Shown: positions 49,655 to 58,722, counted from the first letter of the stretch. The stretch: 64,000 bases of DNA from JAHDCJ01 sp039028895 (GCA_039028895.1 JBCCHF010000030.1:1-64000), one strand, 5' to 3'. A program made the numbers and translations. The notes: a model not told the origin generated them from the letters alone.

Positions 49655-50785
49655 TCACTGATCCGGATACCCCAATAACTCGAAAAGATCAGCAGATTGT
49701 TTTAGATAACGGTCTTTGTCAGTTTCCTTAAACCAGGCCTTTGAAATGGTTTCATTATTATATAGTCTACCGTCTTTCCACTCTGAAATACCATTAATAA
49801 ATAGTCTTTGCCAATCTTCATTAATGAAGCTAACGGCTTTGATATTCTTGTTGTAGATAAAAGAGAAAAAATGGACAAACCACTTATCCCATGCTTCTGT
49901 ATTGTCTGCTTTAATGCCATGGATCGGGTTCGACTCTGCAATCATTACAGGCTTATTGTGTTTTTTGGCAAAACTCAATACCTCATCACAATATTGGCCA
50001 AAATCGTTTCCGCCATAAGCATGACCAAAAACTGATATACCTACCCAGTCGACATATTCATCACCAGGATACCATTCAGAGACATCATAACTATTATAGG
50101 GCCTGGAAGCGTAGGAGTGCCAGACGAAGGCGATATTGTCTGCACCTTTTTTGCGTAACAATTTGACGATTCGGCGATAGGCTTTTATGTATTCTTTGGG
50201 TTCGAGTTGGTTATGTGGGCCATCAAATTCATACCCGATCCTAAGGTAAATTGGGCGATTTGTAGCTTTTGCCCAATCTGCGTACTGCTTAACCACCTTG
50301 TCATAGTCGCCTTTGCCAGCTTTATTGGCAACGCCCCACATACCTACCATCCACATAGCACTTTGTATCGCCGTGTTGGGGAATTTATCAACTAGCATTT
50401 GGTGATTTTGGCTGCTACCCGTTTCGTTTTTATGGGTTGACGTTACACCTTTAAATTCGGGAATGCCCCAATAGGCTGCCCATCCGCCAGGCGTCGTTTG
50501 ATTGGGAAAATTGTCGATATATTCGGTCATAGTTTCCACCGTTTGCCCCATAATTAGCAGGGTTTTCCCATTAGGCGGGACAAATTTTGACTTTTTGTAA
50601 TCATACACAAATTCAGGATCGACCTCTACATTTATTTGTGAAACCATCTGCTCGATAGACCTATCATTCGGATAAGCATCTTTATCAGTTTTGGTTTGCG
50701 ACCAAATGCTAGTTGAGAGAATAGAAAATTGAAGAATCGTTAATAAAATGATCCTTGCCGGAAAGCGGATTCTGGAAATTTTCAT
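49655..50785 (-). CDS. GH26-family glycoside hydrolase (mannanase-like), exported
   Basis: 376 residues with a signal peptide ending at SIWSQ (residue 30). GH26 landmarks: LRIGYEFDGPHN with acid/base E186, the strand YVDWVGISVFGH, and MIAESNPIHG with nucleophile E294. The region around ITYMGMW... (MVGMWGVANKAG) and FVWHSYASRP supports the clan GH-A barrel. Family activities are beta-1,4-mannanase and beta-1,3-xylanase. No T9SS tail, so it should be periplasmic or secreted by another path. It is transcribed with the beta-helix gene. Confidence 0.85.
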   Translation of the reverse strand: MKISRIRFPARIILLTILQFSILSTSIWSQTKTDKDAYPNDRSIEQMVSQINVEVDPEFVYDYKKSKFVPPNGKTLLIMGQTVETMTEYIDNFPNQTTPGGWAAYWGIPEFKGVTSTHKNETGSSQNHQMLVDKFPNTAIQSAMWMVGMWGVANKAGKGDYDKVVKQYADWAKATNRPIYLRIGYEFDGPHNQLEPKEYIKAYRRIVKLLRKKGADNIAFVWHSYASRPYNSYDVSEWYPGDEYVDWVGISVFGHAYGGNDFGQYCDEVLSFAKKHNKPVMIAESNPIHGIKADNTEAWDKWFVHFFSFIYNKNIKAVSFINEDWQRLFINGISEWKDGRLYNNETISKAWFKETDKDRYLKQSADLFELLGYPDQ

Positions 50786-50969
50786 GTTGGGATGTAGTTT
50801 CTTTTACTTAAATGTGTTTTCTTTTAAATTTAGACAATGAAAATTTTGAGGTATTTTTTTTATACTTAAAAACGCCTATAACGTTTCATTAAGTCTATCC
50901 GAAAATTCAATTTGTGAAAAAATTTTGACGTGGATTTGATGATAGCGTCCCAGGGATTAGTGGTTTAAT

Positions 50970-52085
50970 TTATGACCCTGTACTACTTTTTTGCCTTTCA
51001 AAACCCTTTGAAATGATAACTTCTGCTGGTTTCCCTAAGGGGGTGAAATCGATATTGTCTTTGTGATAATTTTCTGCAATATCAATTCTCATAACCCAGA
51101 TGTGGACGCCGTCAAACCAATCTTTTCCCCAAACCTTGTTAAAAAAAGCCTGGTAGCATTTGGCTTGTGTTTCGGGCGAATATTGCCTATCAGAATCAGA
51201 TAGGTTTTGCGACCATTCCCATGGTGTGATGGCGCTATTTGTTGTGCTCTTATATCCCATTTCTGTGAAAAGGATTTTTCGGTCCCATTTTTTACTCAAT
51301 GATTCAAGAGTACGGACATGTTTGGACCACCCTTTTGAAATTTCCCTTAGACTGGGATTGGTGGTGTTGGCCAAAGGGAAATAAGCCTGGACACCGATGA
51401 AATCCAGTTGGTCCCAAAACTTTATTTCTTCGTATTCATGGTACCAATTGGCTGCGTATGTGATTTTGCCGGAATAGACCTCCCGGACATCCTCAATAAG
51501 TTTTATCCAAAACTCAGGCTTTTCGACCGAGAGCCGCCAAAATTCCATACCCACACAGAACATTTCAACCTTGGCCCTTTCTGCTACTTTGGCATAGCGG
51601 AGAATGAAATTACGATAACTCTCTTGCCAAGTCTGCCAACCCAATTCGTTAGCGGGAAAGATATCAGACCGCCATTTTCCTTCTGATGGCGACAAGAGCC
51701 AAACGTGTGGTTTGAAAAATACCTTGAAACCTGCCGCACGAACCGATTTTATTTTACGGACCCAATGTGCGTCATAATCCATTATACGGATGCTGTCTCC
51801 ATCATGGTGTGTTACTATTGGGCTGTCGATATCATCCTGATAGCCCCATGAAACCAGGGTGATCCACTCTAGGTTGTTATCAATCAAAGGTTGAAAGTCA
51901 GTGGTATCAACAATTCCCCAGACATGTGCTCCTCTTTGTTTATTACAGATAGTCAAAAAATCTTCAGTTCCTGGTCCCTTGTTTTCATTTATGGGATACG
52001 AATGCGAAAAAATGAAAAGTGCGCCCAATAGCCCGAAAGCCAACAGGATGGGAAAGGAGGAAGGGAAGATCTTGCCATTTTTCAT
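50970..52085 (-). CDS. GH113-like beta-mannanase, exported or membrane-anchored
   Basis: 371 residues. N-terminal hydrophobic helix (FPILLAFGLLGALFIFSHSY) as signal anchor. The TIM-barrel follows GH113 proteins: RGAHVWGIVDTTDFQPLIDN split, VFFKPHVWLLSPSEGKW, FCVGMEFWRLS with acid/base E181 and ILFTEMGYKS with nucleophile E275. GH113 enzymes hydrolyse beta-1,4-mannan. Upstream and separated from the GH26 gene by 184 bp. Together with the GH26 and beta-helix genes this makes a three-gene glycan-degrading set without SusC/SusD. Confidence 0.8.
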   Translation of the reverse strand: MKNGKIFPSSFPILLAFGLLGALFIFSHSYPINENKGPGTEDFLTICNKQRGAHVWGIVDTTDFQPLIDNNLEWITLVSWGYQDDIDSPIVTHHDGDSIRIMDYDAHWVRKIKSVRAAGFKVFFKPHVWLLSPSEGKWRSDIFPANELGWQTWQESYRNFILRYAKVAERAKVEMFCVGMEFWRLSVEKPEFWIKLIEDVREVYSGKITYAANWYHEYEEIKFWDQLDFIGVQAYFPLANTTNPSLREISKGWSKHVRTLESLSKKWDRKILFTEMGYKSTTNSAITPWEWSQNLSDSDRQYSPETQAKCYQAFFNKVWGKDWFDGVHIWVMRIDIAENYHKDNIDFTPLGKPAEVIISKGFERQKSSTGS

Positions 52086-52160
52086 TTTGAATCACGCATT
52101 GATTGAACTGATTTCAACTTTTTGCCCTAAAACAAAGGTTATGAAATGGTCAAAACCTTT

Positions 52161-52237
52161 GTTCTAGCAAGGTCTCTCGAAGAGGGCCCTACGTAAATTA
52201 TAGCTATTTAGGGTTCCTTTCAGGAGACTCGGGACAG
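52161..52237. repeat. composite intergenic palindromic repeat, copy E
   Basis: Left part GTTCTAGCAAGGTCTCTCGA with following AGAGGGCCCTAC (52161-52191); right part GGGTTCCTTTCAGGAGACTC then GGGACAG (52211-52237). The first 15 bases equal those of copy A and the internal spacing is 56 bp versus 57. It lies upstream of the GH113 gene and downstream of the YHYH gene end. Confidence 0.6.
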
Positions 52238-52355
52238 TATCTATTCTAAGATATCGAACAGTTTTAATATTTGAAAACCTCTTTTGTAAAGAAGTGTAAA
52301 AAATCGTAAAGATCTGTCCATTTTGGTAGCAGATTGGCCTTCTTGTCGCTGTAAA

Positions 52356-53312
52356 TTAATGCCTATGGGAATGCCCACGCCCATGAGAGTGAGAAGGTCT
52401 TCGTTGCCCGGGAGGTGGTCCTTTGGGGCGAGTTTCGGTAAATGCACCCTTAAGGCATCTGCTCATGTATGGATATTCGTCAGTAACGAAGTAGGCGTAG
52501 GTGCCATTGATCTCAGTGCCGTTACATTCATCCAACTGGCCAAGGCCTTTCACGTATTCCCAATCAGAGACAAAGGTGCCATCCGGTTTGGTGTTGCCCA
52601 GGTCTTTATTCATCGAATTTTTCGGATTCCTGTAAGAGCAGGCATCTCCGGTCCTTAACTCGTCATCCACCTGGTAACTGGGTTTATACTGACCACTTTT
52701 TGAATAATAGATTGGGAAGCCATCAAGCGCAAATCCGACTAAAATGATATCCTGGCCATTGTCAAGCAGGTTGATGAGTTCTGTAGGAACACCGTGGTAA
52801 TGATAAGCACCGGTAGGTTGCACATGTGCATTATTGAAATCCAGTCCGAGATCAACCAAATCCTGAAACGCTTCGATCCGGTAGACCTCCCCCGTTTCAC
52901 AGACAAACCTTTCTGCAGTTTCCGGTTCGAATTTTACACCGTTTAAAGCGACACCAGGTTCTTTTGCCCATTTTGCCTGGCCTGTAAAAGTTGGATTAAG
53001 TGGGAGCGAATAGGTTCTATTCTGTGCTTTAATGGCATTTGGATTACCAGAGTTTGGGAAGTTGCCGGTTTTGTGGTTGGGTAGTGCATTCGTGGTGATG
53101 ACTCGTTTGTTTCCTTTAATGGTCACCGTGGTTTCTGTGCCGAAATTGTTGTTGGTTATTTGATAGTTGTTCCAATAATCAATTTCCTGATCTACAGATA
53201 ACTCGTCTGTTGCTGGCGTAATAGGTTGTTGGATTTGGGTAGAACTACAGGCAAAAACACCTGCAATAAAAATGGCCAACAAGGCAAAAAGATAAAACTT
53301 TATTTTTTTCAT
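52356..53312 (-). CDS. YHYH-domain exported protein
   Basis: 318 residues with a lipobox-like signal (FIAGVFAC, Cys22). The YHYH signature is AYHYHGVPTELI, with GFALDGFPIYYSKS and CNGTEINGTYAYFVTDEYPYMSRC split, all typical of the YHYH family: Cys-rich, secreted, possibly metal-binding proteins. The C-terminus is a His/Gly-rich tail (SHSHGRGHSHRH) that could bind transition metals. Family members occur near phosphate, metal or carbohydrate genes; no activity is known. Transcribed away from the BlaI gene. Confidence 0.8.
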   Translation of the reverse strand: MKKIKFYLFALLAIFIAGVFACSSTQIQQPITPATDELSVDQEIDYWNNYQITNNNFGTETTVTIKGNKRVITTNALPNHKTGNFPNSGNPNAIKAQNRTYSLPLNPTFTGQAKWAKEPGVALNGVKFEPETAERFVCETGEVYRIEAFQDLVDLGLDFNNAHVQPTGAYHYHGVPTELINLLDNGQDIILVGFALDGFPIYYSKSGQYKPSYQVDDELRTGDACSYRNPKNSMNKDLGNTKPDGTFVSDWEYVKGLGQLDECNGTEINGTYAYFVTDEYPYMSRCLKGAFTETRPKGPPPGQRRPSHSHGRGHSHRH

Positions 53313-53347
53313 GATTTTCTATTTTATTCTTTAGATGCCGAAATTGT

Positions 53348-53361
53348 CCCGATCCTTCGGG
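53348..53361. repeat. short hairpin CCCGA-tcct-TCGGG
   Basis: 5-4-5 hairpin between the YHYH start and the BlaI operator, similar in style to the GACC/GGTC hairpins. Possibly a remnant of the same family. Confidence 0.4.
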
Positions 53362-53388
53362 TAAGGTGGAATTTATTTTTCGTTTTAA

Positions 53389-53406
53389 ATGTTAAATTTT
53401 TAACAC
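53389..53406. promoter_or_regulatory. BlaI-type operator, upstream site
   Basis: aTGTTAA-attt-TTAACAc: perfect 6-4-6 core at 53390-53405, a near match to the downstream site. It lies just upstream of the predicted -33 TTG (53410-53412). Confidence 0.6.
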
Positions 53407-53432
53407 CTCTTGATTTTTTCAAAAATAACCCT

Positions 53433-53440
53433 CACCTTTG
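53433..53440 (+). promoter_or_regulatory. predicted -7 element CACCTTTG for blaI
   Basis: One mismatch to TAnnTTTG, 20 bp after TTG at 53410-53412. The operators flank this promoter. Confidence 0.5.
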
Positions 53441-53442
53441 AA

Positions 53443-53460
53443 GTGTTAAAAAATTAACAC
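53443..53460. promoter_or_regulatory. BlaI-type operator, downstream site
   Basis: GTGTTAA-aaaa-TTAACAC, perfect 7-4-7 inverted repeat ending 1 bp before the BlaI ATG at 53462 and covering the predicted transcription start. Confidence 0.7.
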
Positions 53461-53461
53461 T

Positions 53462-53848
53462 ATGAATTTTTCCAAAATGAAAAACCTGAGTAGAAGGGAG
53501 CGACAGATCATGGAGCTCATCTACAAAAATGCGAAAATGACGGCATTTGAAGTAGAAGAGCAATTACCTGATGCGCCCAGCTACACGACTGTCCGTACGT
53601 TGATGCGGATTCTTGAAGAAAAGGGACATCTCAAGCATACAAAATCAGGACGGCAATATGTTTACGAGCCAGTCAGTCCACCAGAAAAATTTAAGCAGCA
53701 TAGTCTTCAGCATCTGCTAAAAACATTTTTTGATGGTTCGATTACCAAAGCGGTGGCTACTTTTATCGACCATCCCGATGCTGATCTTTCAGAAGAAGAC
53801 CTAGCGGAATTAGAAGCCATTATCAAAAAGGCCAAAAAGAATAAGTAG
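53462..53848 (+). CDS. BlaI/MecI/CopY family repressor
   Basis: 128 residues; winged helix with LSRRERQIMELIYKNAKMTA, VEEQLPDAPSYTTVRTLMRI and LEEKGHLKHTKSGRQYVYEP, then a dimerisation tail ending IIKKAKKNK. A likely cleavage site for the partner peptidase lies in the C-terminal half. Two inverted repeats of TGTTAA type flank its promoter. The next gene (33-bp gap) encodes an M56 peptidase of BlaR1 type, so they form a sensor/repressor pair; in Bacteroidota such pairs control diverse genes and not necessarily beta-lactamase. Confidence 0.95.
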   Translation: MNFSKMKNLSRRERQIMELIYKNAKMTAFEVEEQLPDAPSYTTVRTLMRILEEKGHLKHTKSGRQYVYEPVSPPEKFKQHSLQHLLKTFFDGSITKAVATFIDHPDADLSEEDLAELEAIIKKAKKNK

Positions 53849-53881
53849 GCTACCCTTTTTTCAAATTTCAATCCTGTTACT

Positions 53882-56266
53882 ATGAACTTTGCACTGATCA
53901 TTATTGCTAAAGCAACCCTGTTCCTCATCCTTTCCAGCTTATTAATTCTTTTGCTAAAAAAGGCATCTGCAAGTCTAAGACATTGGGTTATTAGTCTCAC
54001 CATGATAGGACTATTGCTGTTACCTTTTTTCACAGAATATCTTCCGGGTTTTGAGGTTGAGATCGAGGCTGCCACTGAGCTTCCACAATTTATTGAAAAC
54101 CTACAACCAACAGAGCATGTCATGCTTCCTGCCGCTACAATGAATGAAAGCATGGATCTTCAAAATGAGGATTTGGTAGCTGTGCCTTCCCAACCTCTAC
54201 TTTATCATGAATCAAGTTCTTTCCAGGTCAACTGGAGTTTGATCATTTTAATTTCTTGGCTTTCAGGGGCAGTAATTATGCTTGCGTATCTGCTCCTTGG
54301 CGTTTTAAGCGTGTATTTGTTGACAAAACAGAGTCAGTTATTTGATATTAGTGGTAACACGGCCGTTTACTCGTCAGTACAATTATTATCGTGTGACAAG
54401 ATCAGGACACCAATGACCTGGGGTGTGATCAATCCTGTTATTCTCCTTCCGGAAGGTGCAGATAAATGGACTACTGAAACTTTAAAAACAGTTATCGAAC
54501 ACGAAGTTGCACATACCAAAAGGGGAGATTATCTCATCCAGGTGCTGAGCTGGATCACTTTGAGTATTTACTGGTTTCATCCATTGGTTTGGTGGATGAA
54601 CAAGCAGCAGTTACTCGAAAGAGAAAAAGCCTGTGACGAACAGGTTCTTAAAGGCAGGCCTTCCGGCATCGAGTATGCCGAAAACCTGCTGATCGTGGCC
54701 AGTGATCTTTCCAGGCGTAAGTCTCAAGCTTATTATTGTGCGTTACCAATGGCTAAAACATCTCAAATCAAAGAAAGAATTATTGCTATTATGAAATTTC
54801 AAAAAGACCGTTTTCGTTTTACCCGTGCCCGCCAAATGCAATGGGCCAGTTTTTACATAACCACTATCTTGTTTTTAGCTGTCCTTACTCCGGTCAGGCC
54901 TGCTGAAATGATTGATATGCTGGTACCTGGAAATGCTGTTTCCGATTTCCTGGAAACAGAAATGAAAGATAAGAATGAGATGATTTCTGAAGAGAAATTT
55001 GAGGAAAAGCTGATTGAGCATGAAGAACTCCGGCCATTGGAAACAGAAAACGAGTCGACAGATGAAAGTCAACTTCTTACATCGAATAATGTCGTGTTAT
55101 CACATTCCAGGCTCCAGCCACTGGCACCAACTCTTGAAGAGACACCGATCAAAATGCCGAAGTACAAAACGGTATTATCGGAAGTTGAAAGTATTACTGA
55201 ACAAGAACAGGGATATTATACAACCTGGACAAGCGGAAAGAGTACTTTCGAAGTCTGGAAAATAGGCTCAGTAAAGCTCTATTCCGAATTACCATACATT
55301 GAAGCTTCATCACCGGACGCCATGATTGTTATTGAAGAAAAGCGCAAAACAGTATTTGGGAAGAAGCATTTTAGGATGATCATTTCTAAAATTCCTTATA
55401 ACGGTGGTCTGGTGATTACCTTTCGTGATGGTATTCCAAATTCCTGGAATGGCAGTTATAAAGAAAATGATCCCCTATACATGTTTTACGTCAATGAAGA
55501 ATTCAACTTTTCAGGGAATGAAAAACTCAACTGGTTGGCAGAGACGCTCCCTGAAATTACATGGCAAATGATGGGTATAGAATATTCAAATGCGGAAAAA
55601 ACCATTATCGGCAGAGATGATCTCAATATACGCAAGTACCTTGATGAGAAGGCAAATCGCTTTTTGAAGTATGAAGACTTGCCACCTAATGATTTTGAAG
55701 ATCAGCCTTACTGGAAGATGCAGAAATATAAGGAGCATCCCCCGTTTGATTTTTCATCAGTAAAATATGCCGGGAAATTGTCGAATCTGTCAAAAGCAAC
55801 CAATCAAAAAAGGATCGGATCAAAAAATACCAGGAAACGTTGGACATCAGGGGGTAATACACTTCATGAAGGCCTGACTTACGGTAGAATTATGCGGGAT
55901 GTTCCGGCAGGTGTATTGCTAAATGATTTCAACTTTGCCATCAGGCAGAATGATTTCGAAAAAATAACCTTCGAGCTATCGATCTATAATGTCGATACAG
56001 AAGGCATTATTTCAAGCCTTACAGAATCATCAATTCGCTTCGATGTTTCAGGAGATGGTAACATTTCGGAAAGTATAGCTAAACATGGCCTGGTGACAGG
56101 TGGCGAAAATATCCTTGTTCTTTTAAAAATTGCTGAACTTGAAGGAGAAGTCGGCTTGGACTATCTATTCCTGAATCTGTCAGGAGATAATTACAAGTCT
56201 TTCCATGAGGAAACGGCAAGAGATTGGGGGTTCTGGGAAAGTAATTTTGCCTTTTCTTTTAATTGA
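53882..56266 (+). CDS. BlaR1-type M56 membrane peptidase with long C-terminal domain
   Basis: 794 residues. Four helices near residues 5-25, 33-52, 118-143 and about 325-340; the zinc site is VIEHEVAH (H207, E208, H211) with E248 in LEREKACDEQV. This is the M56 BlaR1/MecR1 sensor-protease that cleaves BlaI. The C-terminal part (about 440-794) is not the penicillin-binding sensor of classical BlaR1 but a beta-rich periplasmic region (YYTTWTSGKSTFEVWKIGSV, RMIISKIPYNGGLVITFRDG; later GSKNTRKRWTSGGNTL and FELSIYNVDTEGI). The signal it senses is unknown. Confidence 0.9.
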   Translation: MNFALIIIAKATLFLILSSLLILLLKKASASLRHWVISLTMIGLLLLPFFTEYLPGFEVEIEAATELPQFIENLQPTEHVMLPAATMNESMDLQNEDLVAVPSQPLLYHESSSFQVNWSLIILISWLSGAVIMLAYLLLGVLSVYLLTKQSQLFDISGNTAVYSSVQLLSCDKIRTPMTWGVINPVILLPEGADKWTTETLKTVIEHEVAHTKRGDYLIQVLSWITLSIYWFHPLVWWMNKQQLLEREKACDEQVLKGRPSGIEYAENLLIVASDLSRRKSQAYYCALPMAKTSQIKERIIAIMKFQKDRFRFTRARQMQWASFYITTILFLAVLTPVRPAEMIDMLVPGNAVSDFLETEMKDKNEMISEEKFEEKLIEHEELRPLETENESTDESQLLTSNNVVLSHSRLQPLAPTLEETPIKMPKYKTVLSEVESITEQEQGYYTTWTSGKSTFEVWKIGSVKLYSELPYIEASSPDAMIVIEEKRKTVFGKKHFRMIISKIPYNGGLVITFRDGIPNSWNGSYKENDPLYMFYVNEEFNFSGNEKLNWLAETLPEITWQMMGIEYSNAEKTIIGRDDLNIRKYLDEKANRFLKYEDLPPNDFEDQPYWKMQKYKEHPPFDFSSVKYAGKLSNLSKATNQKRIGSKNTRKRWTSGGNTLHEGLTYGRIMRDVPAGVLLNDFNFAIRQNDFEKITFELSIYNVDTEGIISSLTESSIRFDVSGDGNISESIAKHGLVTGGENILVLLKIAELEGEVGLDYLFLNLSGDNYKSFHEETARDWGFWESNFAFSFN

Positions 56267-56376
56267 TGCTAAGGTGGGAGTGCTTGATATCAGTGGCTTA
56301 TGTGATGGAAATTAGAGAAAATTGCTTACTTTCAGTGTGCATTCAATCCCTCTAATTATTTTTATCTTCTAATATT

Positions 56377-57396
56377 ATGAAAAAGAATCTCCTCCTCCTC
56401 ACATTTGTTTTCCTTAACTTTTCTCTTTTCGGGCAGGGTTTAGACCTCACCATGAAGAATTTCAGCGGGAAAAAAAGTACTCCTGTAACGCTTACAAATT
56501 CCCCAGATAAGACGGTAAGTTGCCAATCTGCGCTTCCTTCCTATACCCAGGGAGGTGGTCTAAGTTTTGGTAGCCATTCCAGTATTACTGATGTTGTTCC
56601 TGGGATACCAACCAGTATTTTACTGGCTGATGATTTTCCCGTAACGCAGCAAGCAGCTATTACGGGTGTTATGGTTACTGGCGAAACTAACAATCCTGGA
56701 GTAGTAAATTCTATAACATTAGATATTTACGATGATAACGGTGGCGATCCCGGAACGATTGTTTTTTCTGAGACTTTCGCTGGATATAATTCGACTGGGC
56801 CAGTGACATTAACTATTATCCCTACCAATTGCCCGGTGCTTCCTGTGGGGACCTATTGGTTGAGTGTTCACGCGAGTACACAAAGTGGTGCAGGCGCGTT
56901 TCGTCTGTTCGCTGATCCTAACCCTTTTGGGCAAATGATGCATTGGACAGATCCTGGAGATTTTCTTGGTACATGTCCTAATCCTTCAGGGTGGAGTGAA
57001 TACAATGATTGTTTTCCTAACCCTCCTACTCCTGGTATAGTTATGCAGGTCGACTTTTGTGTGCCAACACCTATCCCTACATTGGGTCAATGGGGGCTGA
57101 TCATATTTGCATTACTCATTTTAACTTTTGGTAATGTTACAGTTGCGCAGCCAAAAATGAGCATGGCTTCGGGAAGTGGTATGAATTTCTCAATTCAGCA
57201 TATACCATTTGACAAAGCATCATTTACCAGGTGGCTGTTTATAGTGGCATTAGCCTTGTTTGGCGTATTTACGATCGCTATCCAGATGTTCGGCTATGAA
57301 TTGACTTCTGCTGATATCCCCGGAAGCATAGTTGCCATTCCGATAGTGGCTTATAACCTGCATCTTATTTTTGGTGCGTCAGAAAGTGACTCCTGA
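56377..57396 (+). CDS. IPTL-CTERM exported protein with C-terminal membrane extension
   Basis: 339 residues. Signal peptide (LLLLTFVFLNFSLFGQ), then a beta-sandwich with several Cys and Asp/Gly loops (LDIYDDNGGDPGTIVF), ending in FCVPTPIPTLGQWG (IPTLGQWG at 233-240), the recognition sequence of IPTL-CTERM proteins, followed by a helix (LIIFALLILTFGNVTV). The usual CTERM tail ends after one basic cluster; here about 80 more residues follow with two further hydrophobic segments (about 275-292 and 305-322). The next gene encodes an exosortase of the type that cuts this motif. Confidence 0.85.
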   Translation: MKKNLLLLTFVFLNFSLFGQGLDLTMKNFSGKKSTPVTLTNSPDKTVSCQSALPSYTQGGGLSFGSHSSITDVVPGIPTSILLADDFPVTQQAAITGVMVTGETNNPGVVNSITLDIYDDNGGDPGTIVFSETFAGYNSTGPVTLTIIPTNCPVLPVGTYWLSVHASTQSGAGAFRLFADPNPFGQMMHWTDPGDFLGTCPNPSGWSEYNDCFPNPPTPGIVMQVDFCVPTPIPTLGQWGLIIFALLILTFGNVTVAQPKMSMASGSGMNFSIQHIPFDKASFTRWLFIVALALFGVFTIAIQMFGYELTSADIPGSIVAIPIVAYNLHLIFGASESDS

Positions 57397-57485
57397 GAAT
57401 CAGCTAAGGCCAAATTAATTTAAGGTTGAGATTAAGAGTATAAATCCCCAACATACTCTAAGCTATTTTCTAGAAAGTCCTCTGC

Positions 57486-58112
57486 ATGGCGAAAAAGAAG
57501 AATTTAAAATCAAAGCAGAATAAGTCGAAGGGCAAATCAAAAGGCAAGTCGCCTGTCAGTTTATGGATGGCATCATTGAAGAATTGGTGGGCTAGTAAAG
57601 CCCCCGTTTTCAAATTTTCAATGAGCTTTTTCGGGATGATGACGTTATTCTACGTTTTTTGGTTTACCCCATTCTTTAAAAACTTCATTTTAGCCCCCTG
57701 GAACCAGTTAAATGCCTGGGCGGCGGGGATGGTGCTTAAATTAGTTGGCTTTGATATAGGCGTTTCTGGTCAAACCCTGACCGGAGAAGGTGGCGGACTG
57801 AGTATTCAGCAAGGATGTGATGCCCTTGAGCCTACCGCACTTTTTATTATTGGAGTTATTGCTGCTCCGGCACCACTTAAGGCTAAGCTTTCTGGAATCC
57901 TCTACGGTTCGTTAGCCATTTTGGGTATCAATTTTTTCAGGGTGCTCACTTTGTTTCTCACTGAAAAGTATTGGCCAGCGGGGTTTGAATTTATGCATGT
58001 CGAATTTTGGCAGGTAGCATTTATTCTGTTGGCTATTTGTATTTGGGCATATTGGCTTAGCCGCTCAGTAAATTCAAAAAATGATGAAACTTCTTCCGAA
58101 GCATCCGCTTAA
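57486..58112 (+). CDS. xrtH: exosortase H-like sorting peptidase (IPTL-CTERM specific)
   Basis: 208 residues with a very Lys-rich cytosolic start (residues 1-22), then about six helices. Catalytic residues of exosortases are all present: Cys111 in QQGCDALEP, Arg152 in NFFRVLTLFLTE and His171 in MHVEFW. Family knowledge: exosortase H (XrtH) cleaves IPTLxxWG motifs; the motif is in the substrate encoded 90 bp upstream. The start ATG lies 89 bp after the upstream stop. The downstream gene overlaps by 32 bp, so expression is coupled. Confidence 0.85.
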   Translation: MAKKKNLKSKQNKSKGKSKGKSPVSLWMASLKNWWASKAPVFKFSMSFFGMMTLFYVFWFTPFFKNFILAPWNQLNAWAAGMVLKLVGFDIGVSGQTLTGEGGGLSIQQGCDALEPTALFIIGVIAAPAPLKAKLSGILYGSLAILGINFFRVLTLFLTEKYWPAGFEFMHVEFWQVAFILLAICIWAYWLSRSVNSKNDETSSEASA

Positions 58113-58722
58113 GCAATTTTTATTGTTGTTTGTAGTTTCTTATGCCTTCCTGATGCTTCTGGCAACATTTACGGGTATCAAAAGTGGCTACGACAATGGG
58201 TATCGCTCATTGGGCAATACTTACTTTCAACCATTTAAGGAAAAAGGGTATGTCATTTTCTCTGAAGGCGCTGATCCCTTAAATAAAGGATTGAACACCC
58301 AATTGGCCTTGATCAACATTGATCAAAATAACCAGGCGATAGCAAGTGGTACAAATGTTCGCACCATAAAGGTTTATGTCAGTCCCTTCAGGTCGGGACT
58401 TTTCCCTTTAATCTTATTGCTTTCTTTGATTCTCGCTTCTCCTGTTCCATGGCGGCGAAAGGTCTGGCTTTTACCAGTTGGATTTATTATCATCAGCCTG
58501 TTTGCATATTTCCGGACCTGGCTAACGGTGTTGTTGAATTTTGATCAAAATGAGTGGCTGGAGGTTGTCGATCTTTCACCCACGATGCATTCGTTTTACA
58601 ATTGGCTGGAAGCAGTGACCGTAGGGAATGTTGTGTTTTCTGTGGTCGTACCTGTTGTGGTCTGGTTTATAATCACCTTCCGGAAGGAGGATAGAAGTGT
58701 TTTGTTCAGGATAAGCAGATGA
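58081..58722 (+). CDS. exosortase H-associated membrane protein
   Basis: 213 residues starting ATGATG inside the exosortase C-terminus (overlap 32 bp). Four transmembrane helices: about 10-28, 107-123, 133-150 and 190-210, with a large periplasmic loop after the first (IKSGYDNGYRSLGNTYFQPF). I recall this co-occurring gene as an exosortase H-associated membrane protein; its action is unknown. Translational overlap suggests a fixed ratio with the peptidase. It ends 75 bp before the histidine kinase start. Confidence 0.7.
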   Translation: MMKLLPKHPLKQFLLLFVVSYAFLMLLATFTGIKSGYDNGYRSLGNTYFQPFKEKGYVIFSEGADPLNKGLNTQLALINIDQNNQAIASGTNVRTIKVYVSPFRSGLFPLILLLSLILASPVPWRRKVWLLPVGFIIISLFAYFRTWLTVLLNFDQNEWLEVVDLSPTMHSFYNWLEAVTVGNVVFSVVVPVVVWFIITFRKEDRSVLFRISR

